NCBI RefSeq assembly: GCF_001426925.1
Contig: NZ_LMFR01000012.1
Coordinates: 62,001 to 126,000 of the forward strand
Direction: 5' to 3'
Length of the DNA: 64,000 bases
Origin: Microbacterium sp. Root53
GTDB lineage: Bacteria; Actinomycetota; Actinomycetes; Actinomycetales; Microbacteriaceae
A program made the translations under genes and the position numbers. Numbering within the stretch: position 1 is the stretch's first letter; the number at the start of each line of letters is the position of its first letter. This document shows, one piece after another, positions 32,558-45,482 of this stretch. The notes below the pieces were generated by a model that saw nothing but the letters and a program-made list of their open reading frames with translations, made no database searches and was not told the DNA's origin.

Positions 32558-32603
32558 GCTCCGTCACGGAGCACGTTCCCGGCTCCTGGCCCGGCGCTAT
32601 GCT
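32558..32603 (+). promoter_or_regulatory. pentose phosphate operon promoter and palindrome
   Basis: The 349-base gap 32359-32707 holds no gene. TATGCT at 32598-32603 is the likely -10, leaving a leader of about 100 bases before tkt. About 26 bases upstream of it is GCTCCGT-C-ACGGAGC (32558-32572), a perfect 15-base palindrome close to the -35 position and a candidate operator. Confidence 0.5.
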
Positions 32604-32707
32604 GGGGTCACACGCGCGCCCAGCGCCGGTTGCTTCACCCCGTGCACAGCCCACGGTCCTGCCGAGCGGCCCGCTCGGGCGCACCCCCCACCACGAAAGG
32701 GCATCCG

Positions 32708-34804
32708 GTGACGGAACTGCGTTGGGATGAGATCGACAGGCGCGCCGTGGACACGGCCCGCGCACTTGCTGCGGACGCCGTGGAGAAGGTCGGCAACGGC
32801 CACCCGGGCACGGCGATGAGCCTCGCCCCCGCCGCCTACCTGCTGTACCAGCGCGTGATGCGCCACGACCCCGCGGACACGCGCTGGGTGGGTCGCGACC
32901 GCTTCATCCTCTCGGCCGGCCACTCGTCGCTGACCCAGTACGTGCAGCTGTACCTCGGCGGCTTCGGCCTCGAGCTCGACGACCTCAAGTCGCTGCGCAC
33001 GTGGGGCTCGAAGACGCCGGGCCACCCGGAGTACGGGCACACCGACGGCGTCGAGATCACGACCGGCCCGCTGGGCCAGGGCCTCGCGTCGGCGGTCGGC
33101 TTCGCGTACGCCGCCCGCTACGAGCGCGGTCTGTTCGACCCCGAGGCGCCGGCGGGCGAGAGCCCGTTCGACCACTTCGTGTACGTGATCGCCGGCGACG
33201 GCGACCTCCAGGAGGGCGTGACGGCGGAGGCCGGCTCGCTCGCGGGCCACCAGCAGCTCGGCAACCTGATCGCGATCTACGACTCGAACCAGATCTCGAT
33301 CGAGGACGACACCGACATCGCCTTCACCGAGGACGTCGCCAAGCGGTACGACGCCTACGGCTGGCACGTGCAGACGGTCGACTGGAAGAAGACCGGCGAG
33401 TACGTCGAGGACGTCGCCGCGCTCCACGCCGCGATCGAGGCCGCCAAGGCGGAGACGACCAAGCCGTCGCTCATCATCCTCAAGACGATCATCGGCTGGC
33501 CCTCGCCCGGCAAGCAGAACACCGGCAAGATCCACGGCTCGGCTCTGGGCGCCGACGAGCTCGCCGCCACCAAGAAGGTGCTGGGCTTCGACCCCGAGCA
33601 GCACTTCGTCGTCGCGGACGACGTCATCGCCCACACGCGCTCGCTCGCCGAGCGCGCCGCCGAGCAGCGCGCCGCGTGGCAGGAGTCGTTCGACGCCTGG
33701 GCCGCCGCGAACCCCGAGCGCAAGGCGCTGTTCGACCGCCTGCACGCGGGCGAGCTGCCCGAGGGCGTCGCGGACGCGCTGCCCGTGTTCGAGGCGGGCA
33801 AGGACGTCTCGACGCGCGCCGCGTCGGGCCAGGTCATCAACGCGCTCGCGGGCGTGCTCCCCGAGCTGTGGGGCGGATCGGCGGACCTCGCCGAGTCGAA
33901 CCTCACGACGATCAAGGGCGCCAAGTCGTTCGTGCCCGCCGAGCGGTCGACGCACGAGTGGAGCGGCGACCCCTACGGCCGCGTGCTGCACTTCGGCATC
34001 CGCGAGCACGCCATGGGCGCGATCGTCAACGGCATCGTGCTGCACGGCCCGACCCGCGCGTTCGGCGGCACGTTCCTGATCTTCAGCGACTACATGCGCC
34101 CGGCCGTCCGCCTGGCCGCGCTGATGAACATCCCCAGCATCTTCGTCTGGACGCACGACTCGGTGGCGCTGGGCGAGGACGGCCCGACCCACCAGCCGAT
34201 CGAGCAGCTCGCGACGCTCCGCGCGATCCCGAACTTCACGGTCGTGCGCCCCGCGGACGCGAACGAGACCGGCGTGGTGTGGCTCGAGATGCTGCGCCGC
34301 CGCGGCGGCCCCGCCGGCATCGCGCTGACGCGTCAGAACATCGCGGTGTTCGAGCGCGGCGAGGGCGAGGCCTCGGGCGACGTGTTCGCGTCGGCCCAGG
34401 GCGCCGCCAAGGGCGCGTATGTGCTGGCCGAGGCCCCGAACGGCACCCCGGACGTGATCCTGATCGCCACCGGCTCCGAGGTGCAGCTGGCCGTCAAGGC
34501 CCGCGAGACCCTGACCGCCGACGGCGTGAACGCCCGCGTCGTGTCGGCCCCGTCGCTCGAGTGGTTCGCCGAGCAGGACGAGGCGTACCGCGAGAGCGTG
34601 CTGCCCTCGTCGGTCAAGGCGCGCGTGTCGGTCGAGGCCGGCTCCGCGCTCACGTGGCGCGGCATCGTCGGCGACGCCGGCCGCTCGGTCGCGATCGACC
34701 ACTTCGGCGCCTCCGCCGACTACAAGACCCTGTTCGAGAAGTTCGGCATCACCGCCGAGGCCGTCGTCGAGGCGGCGCGCGAGACCCTCAAGGAGAACGC
34801 ATGA
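32708..34804 (+). CDS. tkt: transketolase
   Basis: 698-residue thiamine diphosphate enzyme of the non-oxidative pentose phosphate pathway. [18 protein letters not shown] and [13 protein letters not shown] at the N-terminus, the ThDP motif [19 protein letters not shown] through the YDSNQIS end, [14 protein letters not shown] in the middle domain, and TGSEVQLAV in the C-terminal domain. GTG start behind AAAGGG. First gene of tkt-tal-pgi-zwf-opcA-pgl, with every junction overlapping by 4 bases. Confidence 0.97.
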   Translation: MTELRWDEIDRRAVDTARALAADAVEKVGNGHPGTAMSLAPAAYLLYQRVMRHDPADTRWVGRDRFILSAGHSSLTQYVQLYLGGFGLELDDLKSLRTWGSKTPGHPEYGHTDGVEITTGPLGQGLASAVGFAYAARYERGLFDPEAPAGESPFDHFVYVIAGDGDLQEGVTAEAGSLAGHQQLGNLIAIYDSNQISIEDDTDIAFTEDVAKRYDAYGWHVQTVDWKKTGEYVEDVAALHAAIEAAKAETTKPSLIILKTIIGWPSPGKQNTGKIHGSALGADELAATKKVLGFDPEQHFVVADDVIAHTRSLAERAAEQRAAWQESFDAWAAANPERKALFDRLHAGELPEGVADALPVFEAGKDVSTRAASGQVINALAGVLPELWGGSADLAESNLTTIKGAKSFVPAERSTHEWSGDPYGRVLHFGIREHAMGAIVNGIVLHGPTRAFGGTFLIFSDYMRPAVRLAALMNIPSIFVWTHDSVALGEDGPTHQPIEQLATLRAIPNFTVVRPADANETGVVWLEMLRRRGGPAGIALTRQNIAVFERGEGEASGDVFASAQGAAKGAYVLAEAPNGTPDVILIATGSEVQLAVKARETLTADGVNARVVSAPSLEWFAEQDEAYRESVLPSSVKARVSVEAGSALTWRGIVGDAGRSVAIDHFGASADYKTLFEKFGITAEAVVEAARETLKENA

Positions 34805-35922
34805 CCTCCCCCACCGCCGCGCTCGCCGCTCAGGGCGTCAGCATCTGGCTCGACGATCTGTCGCGCCAGCGCATCACCTCCGGCAACCTGGCCGAGCTGA
34901 TCGCCGAGAAGAACGTCACGGGCGTCACGACGAACCCGACGATCTTCCAGGGCGCGATCAGCGCGCACATCGGCTACGAGGAGGCCGTCGCGGCCCAGGC
35001 CGCCGCCGGCGCGACCGCCGACGAGGCGATCTTCGCGCTCACCACCACCGACGTGCGCGACGCGTGCGACATCTTCCGCCCCGTCTACGACGCCACGAAC
35101 GGCGTCGACGGCCGCGTTTCGATCGAGGTCTCCCCCGACCTCGCGCACGACACCGAGGCCACAATCGCCCAGGCCAAGGAGCTGCACGCCGCGGTCGGCC
35201 GCGAGAACGTGCTGATCAAGATCCCCGCCACCAAGGCCGGCCTGCCGGCGATCACCGAGGTGATCGGCGCGGGCATCAGCGTCAACGTCACGCTCATCTT
35301 CAGCCTCGAGCGCTACGACGCGGTCATCGACGCGTACCTCGCGGGCCTCGAGAAGGCGCGCGAGGCGGGCATCGACCTCTCGGGCATCCACTCGGTCGCG
35401 TCGTTCTTCGTCTCGCGCGTGGACACCGAGGTCGACAAGCGCCTCGCGGCGATCGGGACCGACGAGGCCAAGGCGCTCGCGGCCCAGGCCGGCCTCGCCA
35501 ACGCGCGCCTCGCGTACGAGCTGTACGAGAAGCGCTTCGCCGAGGACCGCGCCAAGGAGCTCCTCGCCGCCGGCGCCAACGTGCAGCGTCCGCTGTGGGC
35601 GTCCACCGGCGTCAAGGACCCCGCGCTGCCCGACACGCTGTACGTCACGGGCCTCGTCGCGCCCGGCACGGTCAACACGATGCCCGAGAAGACGCTCGAG
35701 GCGACGTTCGACCACGCCGAGGTCACGGGCGACACCGTCACGGGCGCGTACGCCGAGGCGCACGAGCTGTTCGAGAAGCTGGCGGCCGTGGGCGTCGACT
35801 TCGCCGACGTGACGCAGGTGCTCGAGGACGAGGGTGTCGCCAAGTTCATCGCCTCGTGGCACGACCTGCAGGCGACCGTCGCCGGCGCGCTGAAGGCCGC
35901 GGCGAAGGGGTCGGACGCGTGA
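34801..35922 (+). CDS. tal: transaldolase
   Basis: 373-residue long-form (actinobacterial) transaldolase, transferring a three-carbon unit between sugar phosphates. The Schiff-base Lys is in [12 protein letters not shown]. The N-terminal [12 protein letters not shown] and [15 protein letters not shown] and the [12 protein letters not shown] stretch are typical. ATGA overlap with tkt and GTGA overlap with pgi indicate coupled translation. Confidence 0.97.
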   Translation: MTSPTAALAAQGVSIWLDDLSRQRITSGNLAELIAEKNVTGVTTNPTIFQGAISAHIGYEEAVAAQAAAGATADEAIFALTTTDVRDACDIFRPVYDATNGVDGRVSIEVSPDLAHDTEATIAQAKELHAAVGRENVLIKIPATKAGLPAITEVIGAGISVNVTLIFSLERYDAVIDAYLAGLEKAREAGIDLSGIHSVASFFVSRVDTEVDKRLAAIGTDEAKALAAQAGLANARLAYELYEKRFAEDRAKELLAAGANVQRPLWASTGVKDPALPDTLYVTGLVAPGTVNTMPEKTLEATFDHAEVTGDTVTGAYAEAHELFEKLAAVGVDFADVTQVLEDEGVAKFIASWHDLQATVAGALKAAAKGSDA

Positions 35923-37532
35923 CGTTCTCCATCCGCGTCTCGGGCGCCGCCGAGGCGGCCGTCGCCGCGCACCTGCCGACGCTCATCGGCGACTACGTGG
36001 CGTCGAGAATCACCAACCTCGACCCCACCCTGTGGGGCCCGGAAGCCGAGGACGAGGCGTCCAAGCGCCTCGGGTGGGTGCAGGCCGTCTCGGTCTCCCG
36101 CCCGCTCGTCCCCGAGATCGTCGCGTTGCGCGAGGAGCTCGCCGCCAAGGGAGTGGACCGCTTCGTGCTCGCGGGCATGGGCGGCTCGTCGCTCGCGCCC
36201 GAGGTCATCACCCAGACGGCGGGCGTCGAACTCACCATCCTGGACTCGACCGCCCCGGGCCAGGTGCTCGCGGCCCTGGACGGCGGCCTCGAGCGCACCG
36301 CGCTCGTGGTGTCGTCGAAGTCGGGCTCGACCGTCGAGACCGACTCGCAGCGCCGCGTCTTCGAGGCGGCGTTCCGCGACCTGGGCATCGACCCCGCGGA
36401 GCGGATCATCGTGGTCACCGACCCGGGATCGCCGCTGGACGAGTCGGCGCGCGCCGCGGGCTACCGCGTGTTCAACGCCGACCCCACGGTCGGCGGCCGC
36501 TACTCGGCGCTGACGGCCTTCGGCCTGGTGCCGTCGGGTCTCGCCGGCGCGGACATCGCCGAGCTGCTGGACGAGGCCGAGGCCTCGCTCCTCGAGGTCG
36601 CGATCGACGCCCCGGAGAACCCCGCCCTGGTGCTCGGTGCCGCGATCGCCGGCACCCTGACGCCGGACGGGTCCGCACGCCGCGACAAGCTGGGCCTGAT
36701 CACGGACGGCACCCACATCGTGGGCCTGCCCGACTGGATCGAGCAGCTCATCGCCGAGTCCACCGGCAAGGAGGGCACGGGCATCCTGCCCGTCGTGCTG
36801 CTGCCGGTCTCGCCCGAGCTCGAGAGCAAGCCCGCCGACCTGCAGATCGTCCGCCTGGTCGACGACGCCGACGAGGTCGAGCACCGTCACCCGGGCGAGA
36901 TCCTCGTGAGCGGCACGCTGGGCGCACAGCTCGTGGTGTGGGAGTACGCGACCGCGATCGCCGGACGCATGCTGGGCATCAACCCGTTCGACCAGCCCGA
37001 CGTGGAGTCGGCCAAGGTCGCGGCGCGAGGTCTGCTGGACGCACGTCCCGAGCCGGTCGCCCCGGCCTTCGTGGAGGCCGGCGTCGAGGTGCGCGTGAGC
37101 GACCCGGCGCTGGCCGAGAGCGGCACCATCCAGGGCGTCCTCGACGCGCTGTGGGCGACGCTCCCCGCCGACGGCTACGTCTCCATCCAGGCGTACGTGA
37201 ACCGCCTCGAGGTGCCGCAGCTGCAGGGCCTGCGCGAGATGGTCGCGGCCGATTCCGGCCGCCCCACCACGTTCGGCTGGGGCCCGCGCTTCCTGCACTC
37301 GACCGGTCAGTACCACAAGGGCGGTCCGGCGCAGGGCGTGTTCCTGCAGATCACCGAGCGCACCGAGACCGACGTCGAGATCCCGGGCCGTCCGTTCACG
37401 TTCGGCCAGCTGATCGAGGCGCAGGCCGCGGGCGACGCCACGGTGCTCGCCGAGCACGGCCGTCCGGTCGTCACGCTGACGCTCGCCGACCCGCAGGCCG
37501 ACGTGCTCGCGCTGTTCGAGGCGGCCCAGTGA
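35919..37532 (+). CDS. pgi: glucose-6-phosphate isomerase
   Basis: 537-residue SIS-domain isomerase linking glycolysis and the pentose phosphate pathway. [13 protein letters not shown] binds the phosphate, [11 protein letters not shown] and [11 protein letters not shown] lie in the first SIS domain, and [11 protein letters not shown] with [19 protein letters not shown] mark the second half. This is the divergent form found within actinobacterial pentose phosphate operons, not the classical enterobacterial Pgi. GTG start overlapping tal. Confidence 0.94.
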   Translation: MTFSIRVSGAAEAAVAAHLPTLIGDYVASRITNLDPTLWGPEAEDEASKRLGWVQAVSVSRPLVPEIVALREELAAKGVDRFVLAGMGGSSLAPEVITQTAGVELTILDSTAPGQVLAALDGGLERTALVVSSKSGSTVETDSQRRVFEAAFRDLGIDPAERIIVVTDPGSPLDESARAAGYRVFNADPTVGGRYSALTAFGLVPSGLAGADIAELLDEAEASLLEVAIDAPENPALVLGAAIAGTLTPDGSARRDKLGLITDGTHIVGLPDWIEQLIAESTGKEGTGILPVVLLPVSPELESKPADLQIVRLVDDADEVEHRHPGEILVSGTLGAQLVVWEYATAIAGRMLGINPFDQPDVESAKVAARGLLDARPEPVAPAFVEAGVEVRVSDPALAESGTIQGVLDALWATLPADGYVSIQAYVNRLEVPQLQGLREMVAADSGRPTTFGWGPRFLHSTGQYHKGGPAQGVFLQITERTETDVEIPGRPFTFGQLIEAQAAGDATVLAEHGRPVVTLTLADPQADVLALFEAAQ

Positions 37533-39076
37533 CGGTCGAGGTCTCCCGTGGCGTGAACCCGCTGCGCGATCCGGGCGACCGTCGCCTCAACCGCATCGCC
37601 GGGCCCAGCGCGCTCGTGATCTTCGGCGTGACGGGCGACCTGTCGCGCAAGAAGCTCATGCCGGCCGTGTACGACCTGGCCAACCGCGGCCTGCTGCCCC
37701 CGGGCTTCGCGCTCGTCGGGTTCGCGCGCCGCGACTGGGAGGACCAGGACTTCGCGCAGGTCGTCCAGGATGCCGTCAAGCAGTACGCGCGCACCGAATA
37801 CCGCGAGGAGACCTGGCAGCAGCTCGCGGCGGGCATCCGGTTCGTCCAGGGCGAGTTCGACGACCCCGAGGCGTTCCGGCGCCTGCGGGAGACGGTCGAC
37901 CGCCTGGACGTCGAGCGCGGCACGATGGGGAACCACGCGTTCTACCTGTCGATCCCGCCGAAGGCGTTCCCCGTCGTCGCGCAGCAGCTGCTCGACTCGG
38001 GCCTCGTCGACGACAAGCCGGACGACGACCGCTGGCGCCGCGTCGTGATCGAGAAGCCGTTCGGGCACGACCTGGCGTCGGCCCGGGAGCTGAACGACGC
38101 GCTCGAGGCCGCGTTCCCCGCCGACTCGATCTTCCGGATCGATCACTACCTCGGCAAGGAGACGGTCCAGAACATCCTGGCCATGCGCTTCGCCAACGAG
38201 CTGTACGAGCCGATCTGGAATCGCAGCCACATCGACCACGTGCAGATCACGATGGCCGAGGACATCGGCGTGGGCGGCCGTGCCGGCTACTACGACGGCG
38301 TCGGCGCGGCGCGCGACGTGATCCAGAACCACCTGCTGCAGCTGCTCGCGCTCACCGCGATGGAGGAGCCCATCAGCCTCTCCGCCGAGCACCTGCGCGC
38401 CGAGAAGGAGAAGGTGCTGGCCGCCGTGCGGCTGCCCGAGGACCTCTCCACGGCGACCGCGCGCGGGCAGTACGCGGGCGGATGGCAGGGCGGCGAGAAG
38501 GTCGTCGGCTTCCTCGAGGAGGAGGGCATGAGCCCCGACTCCACGACGGAGACCTACGCGGCCATCAAGCTCGAGATCGCCACGCGCCGCTGGGCGGGCG
38601 TGCCGTTCTACGTGCGCACGGGCAAGCGCCTGGGCCGCCGCGTGACCGAGATCGCGGTCGTGTTCAAGCGCGCGCCCGAGCACCTGTTCTCGCGCAGCCA
38701 GACGTCCGAGCTGGGTCAGAACGCGCTCGTCATCCGCGTGCAGCCCGACGAGGGCGTCACGATCCGCTTCGGCTCCAAGGTGCCCGGCAACGGCACCCAG
38801 GTGCGCGACGTCACGATGGACTTCGGCTACGGCCACGCGTTCACCGAGGCGAGCCCCGAGGCCTACGAGCGCCTCATCCTGGACGTCCTGCTGGGCGACC
38901 CGCCGCTGTTCCCGCGGCACGAGGAGGTCGAGCTGTCCTGGCGCATCCTCGACCCCGTCGAGGAGTACTGGGCGTCGCAGGGCGGCCCGCTCGAGCAGTA
39001 CGACTCCGGCTCGTGGGGCCCGCCCTCGGCGGACGCCCTGCTGGCCCGCGACGGACGCGTCTGGAGGCGCCCATGA
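37529..39076 (+). CDS. zwf: glucose-6-phosphate dehydrogenase
   Basis: 515-residue enzyme for the first, NADP-reducing step of the oxidative pentose phosphate pathway. The nucleotide site is FGVTGDLSRKKLMPAVYDL. The active-site peptide RIDHYLGKETVQN contains the catalytic His and Lys. IEKPFGHDL and YVRTGKRLGRRVTEI complete the signature. GTG start overlapping pgi as GTGA. The next gene, opcA, encodes its assembly factor. Confidence 0.97.
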   Translation: MTVEVSRGVNPLRDPGDRRLNRIAGPSALVIFGVTGDLSRKKLMPAVYDLANRGLLPPGFALVGFARRDWEDQDFAQVVQDAVKQYARTEYREETWQQLAAGIRFVQGEFDDPEAFRRLRETVDRLDVERGTMGNHAFYLSIPPKAFPVVAQQLLDSGLVDDKPDDDRWRRVVIEKPFGHDLASARELNDALEAAFPADSIFRIDHYLGKETVQNILAMRFANELYEPIWNRSHIDHVQITMAEDIGVGGRAGYYDGVGAARDVIQNHLLQLLALTAMEEPISLSAEHLRAEKEKVLAAVRLPEDLSTATARGQYAGGWQGGEKVVGFLEEEGMSPDSTTETYAAIKLEIATRRWAGVPFYVRTGKRLGRRVTEIAVVFKRAPEHLFSRSQTSELGQNALVIRVQPDEGVTIRFGSKVPGNGTQVRDVTMDFGYGHAFTEASPEAYERLILDVLLGDPPLFPRHEEVELSWRILDPVEEYWASQGGPLEQYDSGSWGPPSADALLARDGRVWRRP

Positions 39077-40011
39077 TCATCGACCTGCCCGACACCACGG
39101 TCAGCAAGGTCGCCCGACAGCTGGTCAGCACGCGCGAGGAGGGCGGCGCCGTCGCGCTCGGCCGCGTGCTCACCCTGGTCATCAAGTCGCACCGCGGCTT
39201 CGGCGAGGAGGCGATCGAGGCCGCGAACGACGCGTCGCGCGAGCACCCCATGCGCGTGATCGTGCTCGTGACCGACCCCGAGGGCGAGGCGCGCCTGGAC
39301 GCGCAGATCCGCGTGGGCGGCGACGCCGGCGCGAGCGAGGTCATCGTGCTGCAGGCGTACGGCGACGCGGCGAGCAACGAGCAGACGCTCCTCACGGGCC
39401 TGCTCCTGCCCGACGCGCCGGTCGTCGCGTGGTGGCCCGACGAGCCGCCGGCGAGCCCGGGGACGTCGGCCCTCGGCCGCATCGCCCAGCGACGCATCAC
39501 CGACACGTCGACCGCGCCGTACTCGTCCGACCGCCTCAGCCGCCTGGAGAGCTCCTACACGCCGGGCGACACGGATCTCGCGTGGACCCGCCTGACGCGC
39601 TGGCGCGAGCAGCTCGCGGCCGTGCTGGACCAGCCGCCGTACGAGCCGGTCACGGCCGTCTCGGTGCGCGGCGCGTCCACGTCGCCGTCGACCGCGCTGC
39701 TCGCGGCCTGGCTCGGCCTGGCGCTCGACCTCCCGGTCGACTGGCAGTACGAGGACCCGGACGTCTGGGACCACGGCATCCACTCCGTGCGCCTGTCGCG
39801 CCCGAGCGGAGACATCGTGCTCGAACGCCAGACCGAGTCGACGGCGATGCTCACGCAGCCCGGTCAGCCGGACCACGAGCTGCACCTCCCCCGCCGCTCG
39901 CTGCGCGAGTGCATCGCGGAGGAGCTGCGCCGCCTCGACCCGGACGAGCTGTACGGCCGCGTGATCAGCGAGGGCTGGGCGCGCCTGGCCGAGCCGCGGG
40001 GGTCCGCATGA
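39073..40011 (+). CDS. opcA: glucose-6-phosphate dehydrogenase assembly protein OpcA
   Basis: 312-residue OpcA protein, needed for assembly or redox activation of glucose-6-phosphate dehydrogenase in actinobacteria. The N-terminal MIIDLPDTTVSKVARQLVST, the central LTGLLLPDAPVVAWWPDEPP, and TDTSTAPYSSDRLSRLESSY are family signatures. ATGA overlaps on both sides (zwf and pgl), so it is made in step with its client enzyme. Confidence 0.95.
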   Translation: MIIDLPDTTVSKVARQLVSTREEGGAVALGRVLTLVIKSHRGFGEEAIEAANDASREHPMRVIVLVTDPEGEARLDAQIRVGGDAGASEVIVLQAYGDAASNEQTLLTGLLLPDAPVVAWWPDEPPASPGTSALGRIAQRRITDTSTAPYSSDRLSRLESSYTPGDTDLAWTRLTRWREQLAAVLDQPPYEPVTAVSVRGASTSPSTALLAAWLGLALDLPVDWQYEDPDVWDHGIHSVRLSRPSGDIVLERQTESTAMLTQPGQPDHELHLPRRSLRECIAEELRRLDPDELYGRVISEGWARLAEPRGSA

Positions 40012-40775
40012 CCGAGCGCCGCGTGGTCGTGCTGCCCGACAAGGCGCAGCTCGCCGAGGGCGTCGCGAACCGCTTCGTGGGCAAGCTCGCGCAGCTCACG
40101 CAGGAAGGCCGCACGGTCCACGTGTCGCTCACGGGCGGCTCGATGGGCTCCGCTGTGCTCGCCGCCACGGCGGAGCACGGCTGGGCGTCGAACATCGACT
40201 GGTCCCTCGTGCACTTCTGGTGGAGCGACGAGCGGTTCGTGCCGCGCGGCGACGCCGAGCGCAATGCGGGCCAGGCCCGCGCCGCGCTCCTGGACCGCAT
40301 CGCCGTGCCGGCGGAGAACATCCACGAGCCCGCGTCGACCGACGACGGAGTCTCGCTGGACGAGGCCGCCGAGGCGTACGCCGCCGAGCTGGCGCGGTTC
40401 GGCACGGACGAGCGCCCCTGGCCGGAGTTCGACGTGTGCTTCCTCGGGGTCGGACCCGACGGGCACATCGCGTCCCTGTTCCCCGACCGCGGCGAGGTGC
40501 ACGTGGCCGACCGGGCCGTCCTGCCCGTGCGCGAGTCCCCCAAGCCGCCGCCGGAGCGGATCACGTTCACGCGTCCCGTGATCAACTCGTCGGTGCGGAT
40601 CTGGATGGTCGTCGCCGGCGCCGACAAGGCGTCCGCGCTGGGCCTGATGCTCGCGGGCGCCGGATACGCGAGCGTGCCGGCCGCGGGTGCGGAAGGCACG
40701 GCGCGCACGGTCGTGTTCGTCGACCAGGACGCGGCCGCGAACGTGCCCGAGGAGCTGATCGACCCGGACTACTGA
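40008..40775 (+). CDS. pgl: 6-phosphogluconolactonase
   Basis: 255-residue lactonase that hydrolyses 6-phosphogluconolactone made by Zwf. VHVSLTGGSMGSAVL lies at the phosphate site, VHFWWSDERFVPRGDAERN and LGVGPDGHIASLFPD hold the active-site residues, including the GxGPDGHxASLFP motif. Last gene of the pentose phosphate operon, followed by a strong terminator. Confidence 0.96.
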   Translation: MTERRVVVLPDKAQLAEGVANRFVGKLAQLTQEGRTVHVSLTGGSMGSAVLAATAEHGWASNIDWSLVHFWWSDERFVPRGDAERNAGQARAALLDRIAVPAENIHEPASTDDGVSLDEAAEAYAAELARFGTDERPWPEFDVCFLGVGPDGHIASLFPDRGEVHVADRAVLPVRESPKPPPERITFTRPVINSSVRIWMVVAGADKASALGLMLAGAGYASVPAAGAEGTARTVVFVDQDAAANVPEELIDPDY

Positions 40776-40784
40776 TCCGGAAGA

Positions 40785-40820
40785 CGAGAAAGCCCCCGCC
40801 TCACGGCGGGGGCTTTCTCG
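40785..40820. terminator. bidirectional terminator between pgl and rbpA
   Basis: CGAGAAAGCCCCCGCC and its perfect complement make a 16-bp stem with a TCAC loop. The A/T end of the stem gives short T runs on both strands. Confidence 0.9.
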
Positions 40821-40826
40821 TGCGTC

Positions 40827-41180
40827 TCACTGGCCGCGCTTCTCGCGGAGCTTCTGCAGCGCCTCGTCGAGCAGCTGCTCGGCCTCGTCGTCCGTCCGGC
40901 GCTCCTTCACGTAGGCGAGGTGCGTCTTGTACGGCTCGTTCTTCGCGACCTCCGGCGGGTTCTCCTTGTCGCGGCCCGCCGGCAGACCCGAGTGCGGGTG
41001 GTCGACGATGTCGGGGATCTCCTCCTCGGGCAGGCCGGCGGCGTAGTGGCGCACCGTCTCGTTGCCCAGGGCGTCCCAGTAGCTCACCGAGATCCGGTCG
41101 GCGTGGTGCCCGTGGTCCTGCTCGCCCATGGGGCCCGAGCCGACGCGGGTGCCGCGGATCGCGTTGCCTCCGACCGCCAC
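40827..41180 (-). CDS. rbpA: RNA polymerase-binding protein RbpA
   Basis: 117-residue actinobacterial RNA polymerase factor that contacts sigma and stabilises the open complex. MGEQDHGHHADRISVSYWD and DALGNETVRHYAAGLPEEEI match the core and basic-linker regions, and the sigma-interaction part follows with WERRT-like VKERRT near residue 95. In this protein no zinc-binding Cys are visible. Placed one base after secG on the same strand. Confidence 0.93.
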   Translation of the reverse strand: MAVGGNAIRGTRVGSGPMGEQDHGHHADRISVSYWDALGNETVRHYAAGLPEEEIPDIVDHPHSGLPAGRDKENPPEVAKNEPYKTHLAYVKERRTDDEAEQLLDEALQKLREKRGQ

Positions 41181-41181
41181 G

Positions 41182-41430
41182 TCAGATCACCTGGAACTTC
41201 GTGACGAGGCCGAGGCCGACGATCGAGAAGAACCACACCAGCGCGAGGACGACCGTGATGATGTTCAGGTTGCGCTCAGCGAGGCCGGAGGATCCCATCG
41301 CCTGTGACATGCCGCCGCCGAACATGTCGGACAGTCCGCCGCCGCGCCCCTTGTGGAGCAGGATCAGCAGCGTCAGCAGCAGGCTCGTGAGGCCGAGCAG
41401 CACCTGCAGGATGAATTCGATGATCTGCAC
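41182..41430 (-). CDS. secG: preprotein translocase subunit SecG
   Basis: 82-residue SecG with two membrane helices (about 4-24 and 55-75) and between them the Gly-rich loop HKGRGGGLSDMFGGGMSQAM, which is diagnostic. Accessory subunit of the SecYEG export channel. TATACT at 41480-41485 is the likely -10, and GAAAGGG precedes the ATG by 9 bases. Confidence 0.95.
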   Translation of the reverse strand: MQIIEFILQVLLGLTSLLLTLLILLHKGRGGGLSDMFGGGMSQAMGSSGLAERNLNIITVVLALVWFFSIVGLGLVTKFQVI

Positions 41431-41479
41431 GGAACAGGCCCTTTCGTGGGTGCGGAACTCGTTACCCGCACGAAGGTTC

Positions 41480-41485
41480 AGTATA
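41480..41485 (-). promoter_or_regulatory. -10 hexamer TATACT of secG-rbpA
   Basis: Minus-strand TATACT about 50 bases before the secG ATG. Its -35 region would lie within the terminator of the pgk-tpiA unit. Confidence 0.5.
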
Positions 41486-41489
41486 CGGG

Positions 41490-41529
41490 CCGCTCGGCGG
41501 CACCCCGGGAGCGGGGCACCGCCGAGCGG
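41490..41529 (-). terminator. terminator after tpiA
   Basis: CCGCTCGGCGG and CCGCCGAGCGG form an 11-bp outer stem, with an inner CCCC/GGGG stem separated by a small symmetric bulge. Confidence 0.75.
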
Positions 41530-41537
41530 GCTGGGCG

Positions 41538-42319
41538 TCAGACGCCGACGTGCTTCTGGAAGCGGACGATCGCGGCGAACTCGTCGACGATGAGGCTCGC
41601 GCCGCCCACCAGGGCGCCGTCCACGTCGGGCTGGCGCATGAAGCTCGCGATGTTCGCGGCCTTGACCGAGCCGCCGTACAGGATGCGCGTGCGCGCGGCC
41701 GCGTCCTCGCCGAGCTTGGCCTTGACGACCTCGCGCAGCTTGGCGCAGACCTCCTGGGCCTGCTCGGGGGTCGCGGCCTGGCCCGAGCCGATGGCCCAGA
41801 CCGGCTCGTACGCCACCACGATGTCGGCCTTCGCCGGAACGCCCTCGAGGGCGATCTCGAGCTGACCCACCGGCACGGCGCTCGCGCCGTGCTTCTCGAG
41901 GTCCTCGGCGGTCTCGCCGACGCAGATCACCGGGACGAGCTCATGACGGAGCGCGGCCTGCACCTTGGCGGCCACGACCTCGTCGGTCTCCTGGTGGTAG
42001 TCGCGGCGCTCCGAGTGGCCGATGATGACCGACCCGACGTCGAGGCGCTTGAGGAACGCTCCCGAGATCTCGCCCGTGTACGCGCCCGAGTCGTGCGTCG
42101 ACAGGTCCTGCGCGCCGAGGCCGAACGGGATCTTGTCGGCGTCGATCAGCGTCTGCACGCTGCGCAGGTCGGTGTACGGCGGGAAGACCGTGACGTCGAC
42201 CGCCTCGAACTCGTGCTTGGCGTCCTTCAGCGCCCAGTGCAGCTTCTGCACGAAGGCGACCGCCTGCAGGTGGTCGAGGTTCATCTTCCAGTTGCCCGCG
42301 ATCAGCGGGGTGCGGGTGC

Positions 42320-42329
<10 letters not shown>
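41538..42329 (-). CDS. tpiA: triose-phosphate isomerase
   Basis: 263-residue TIM-barrel enzyme interconverting the triose phosphates. [14 protein letters not shown] (Asn and Lys of the active site), [17 protein letters not shown] (catalytic His), [19 protein letters not shown] (catalytic Glu and loop 6) and GALVGGASL (phosphate site). ATG 42329 has GGAGG 7 bases upstream. An alternative GTG at 42323 would overlap the pgk stop as GTGA. Co-transcribed with pgk. Confidence 0.96.
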
Positions 42330-43534
<1,205 letters not shown>

Positions 43535-43541
43535 CGGTCCG

Positions 43542-43547
43542 ACTCTA
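43542..43547 (-). promoter_or_regulatory. -10 hexamer TAGAGT of pgk
   Basis: Minus-strand TAGAGT ends 7 bases before the pgk ATG at 43534; leaderless pattern. Confidence 0.5.
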
Positions 43548-43569
43548 CCGCGCCCGCGGGGACGACGAA

Positions 43570-43593
43570 GGCCCGCCGGATCACCGACGGGCC
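43570..43593 (-). terminator. terminator after gap
   Basis: GGCCCGCCGG and CCGACGGGCC form a 10-bp stem with one wobble pair and an ATCA loop, 19 bases after the gap stop. Confidence 0.7.
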
Positions 43594-43612
43594 CTCGTGC
43601 GACGGGTGTGGG

Positions 43613-44716
<1,104 letters not shown>

Positions 44717-45343
44717 TCAGCCGGCGACGAGCAGGCCGGCGGTCTTCTCGCGGGCGGCGTCGAAGCGGGCGGACACATCCTGCCAGTTGGCGATGTTCCA
44801 GAACGCCTTGACGTACTCCGCCTTCACGTTGAGGTAGTCGAGGTAGAACGCGTGCTCCCACATGTCGAGCATGAGGAGCGGCGTGAGGCCCAGCGGCACG
44901 TTGGCCTGCTGGTCGAACAGCTGGAAGATCGAGAGGCGCCGGCCGATGGCGTCCCACGCGAGGACCGACCAGCCCGAGCCCTGGATGCCGTTCGCGACGG
45001 CCGCGAAGTGGGCCTGGAACGCGGCGAACGAGCCGAACTGGTCGGCGATCGCGGCGGCCAGCTCGCCCTCGGGCTCCCCGCCGCCGTTGGGCGACAGGTT
45101 GTTCCAGAAGATCGTGTGGTTGGTGTGTCCGCCGAGGTGGAAGGCGAGGTCCTTCTCGAGCTTGTTCACGTTGGCGAAGTCACCGCTCTCGCGGGCGGCG
45201 GCGAGCTGCTCGAGAGCCGTGTTGGCGCCGGCGACGTAGGCCGCGTGGTGCTTGTCGTGGTGCAGCTCCATGATCTTGCCGCTGATGTGAGGCTCGAGGG
45301 CCGCGTAGTCGTAAGGCAGGTCGGGGAGGGTGTAGACAGCCAT
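44717..45343 (-). CDS. sodA: superoxide dismutase, Fe/Mn type
   Basis: 208-residue superoxide dismutase. Metal ligands by family position are His28 ([12 protein letters not shown]), His76 ([13 protein letters not shown]), Asp160 and His164 ([15 protein letters not shown]). Whether Mn or Fe is used cannot be decided from the ligands. No signal peptide, so cytosolic. ATG 45343 is the usual start ([16 protein letters not shown]). TAGGAT near 45426-45431 on the minus strand is the probable -10. Followed by its own terminator. Confidence 0.95.
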   Translation of the reverse strand: MAVYTLPDLPYDYAALEPHISGKIMELHHDKHHAAYVAGANTALEQLAAARESGDFANVNKLEKDLAFHLGGHTNHTIFWNNLSPNGGGEPEGELAAAIADQFGSFAAFQAHFAAVANGIQGSGWSVLAWDAIGRRLSIFQLFDQQANVPLGLTPLLMLDMWEHAFYLDYLNVKAEYVKAFWNIANWQDVSARFDAAREKTAGLLVAG

Positions 45344-45482
45344 GCGATGATCCCATCCGCGCCGCGGCAACGGCGCTATCGGTGTACCTCCACGTCGCTC
45401 GCGCGACGGGACCGGACGATCCTCATCCTAGTGACGCTCGGAGAGGTCGGCTCGCCCGCGTCCTCGATATGACGTCCGGGGC

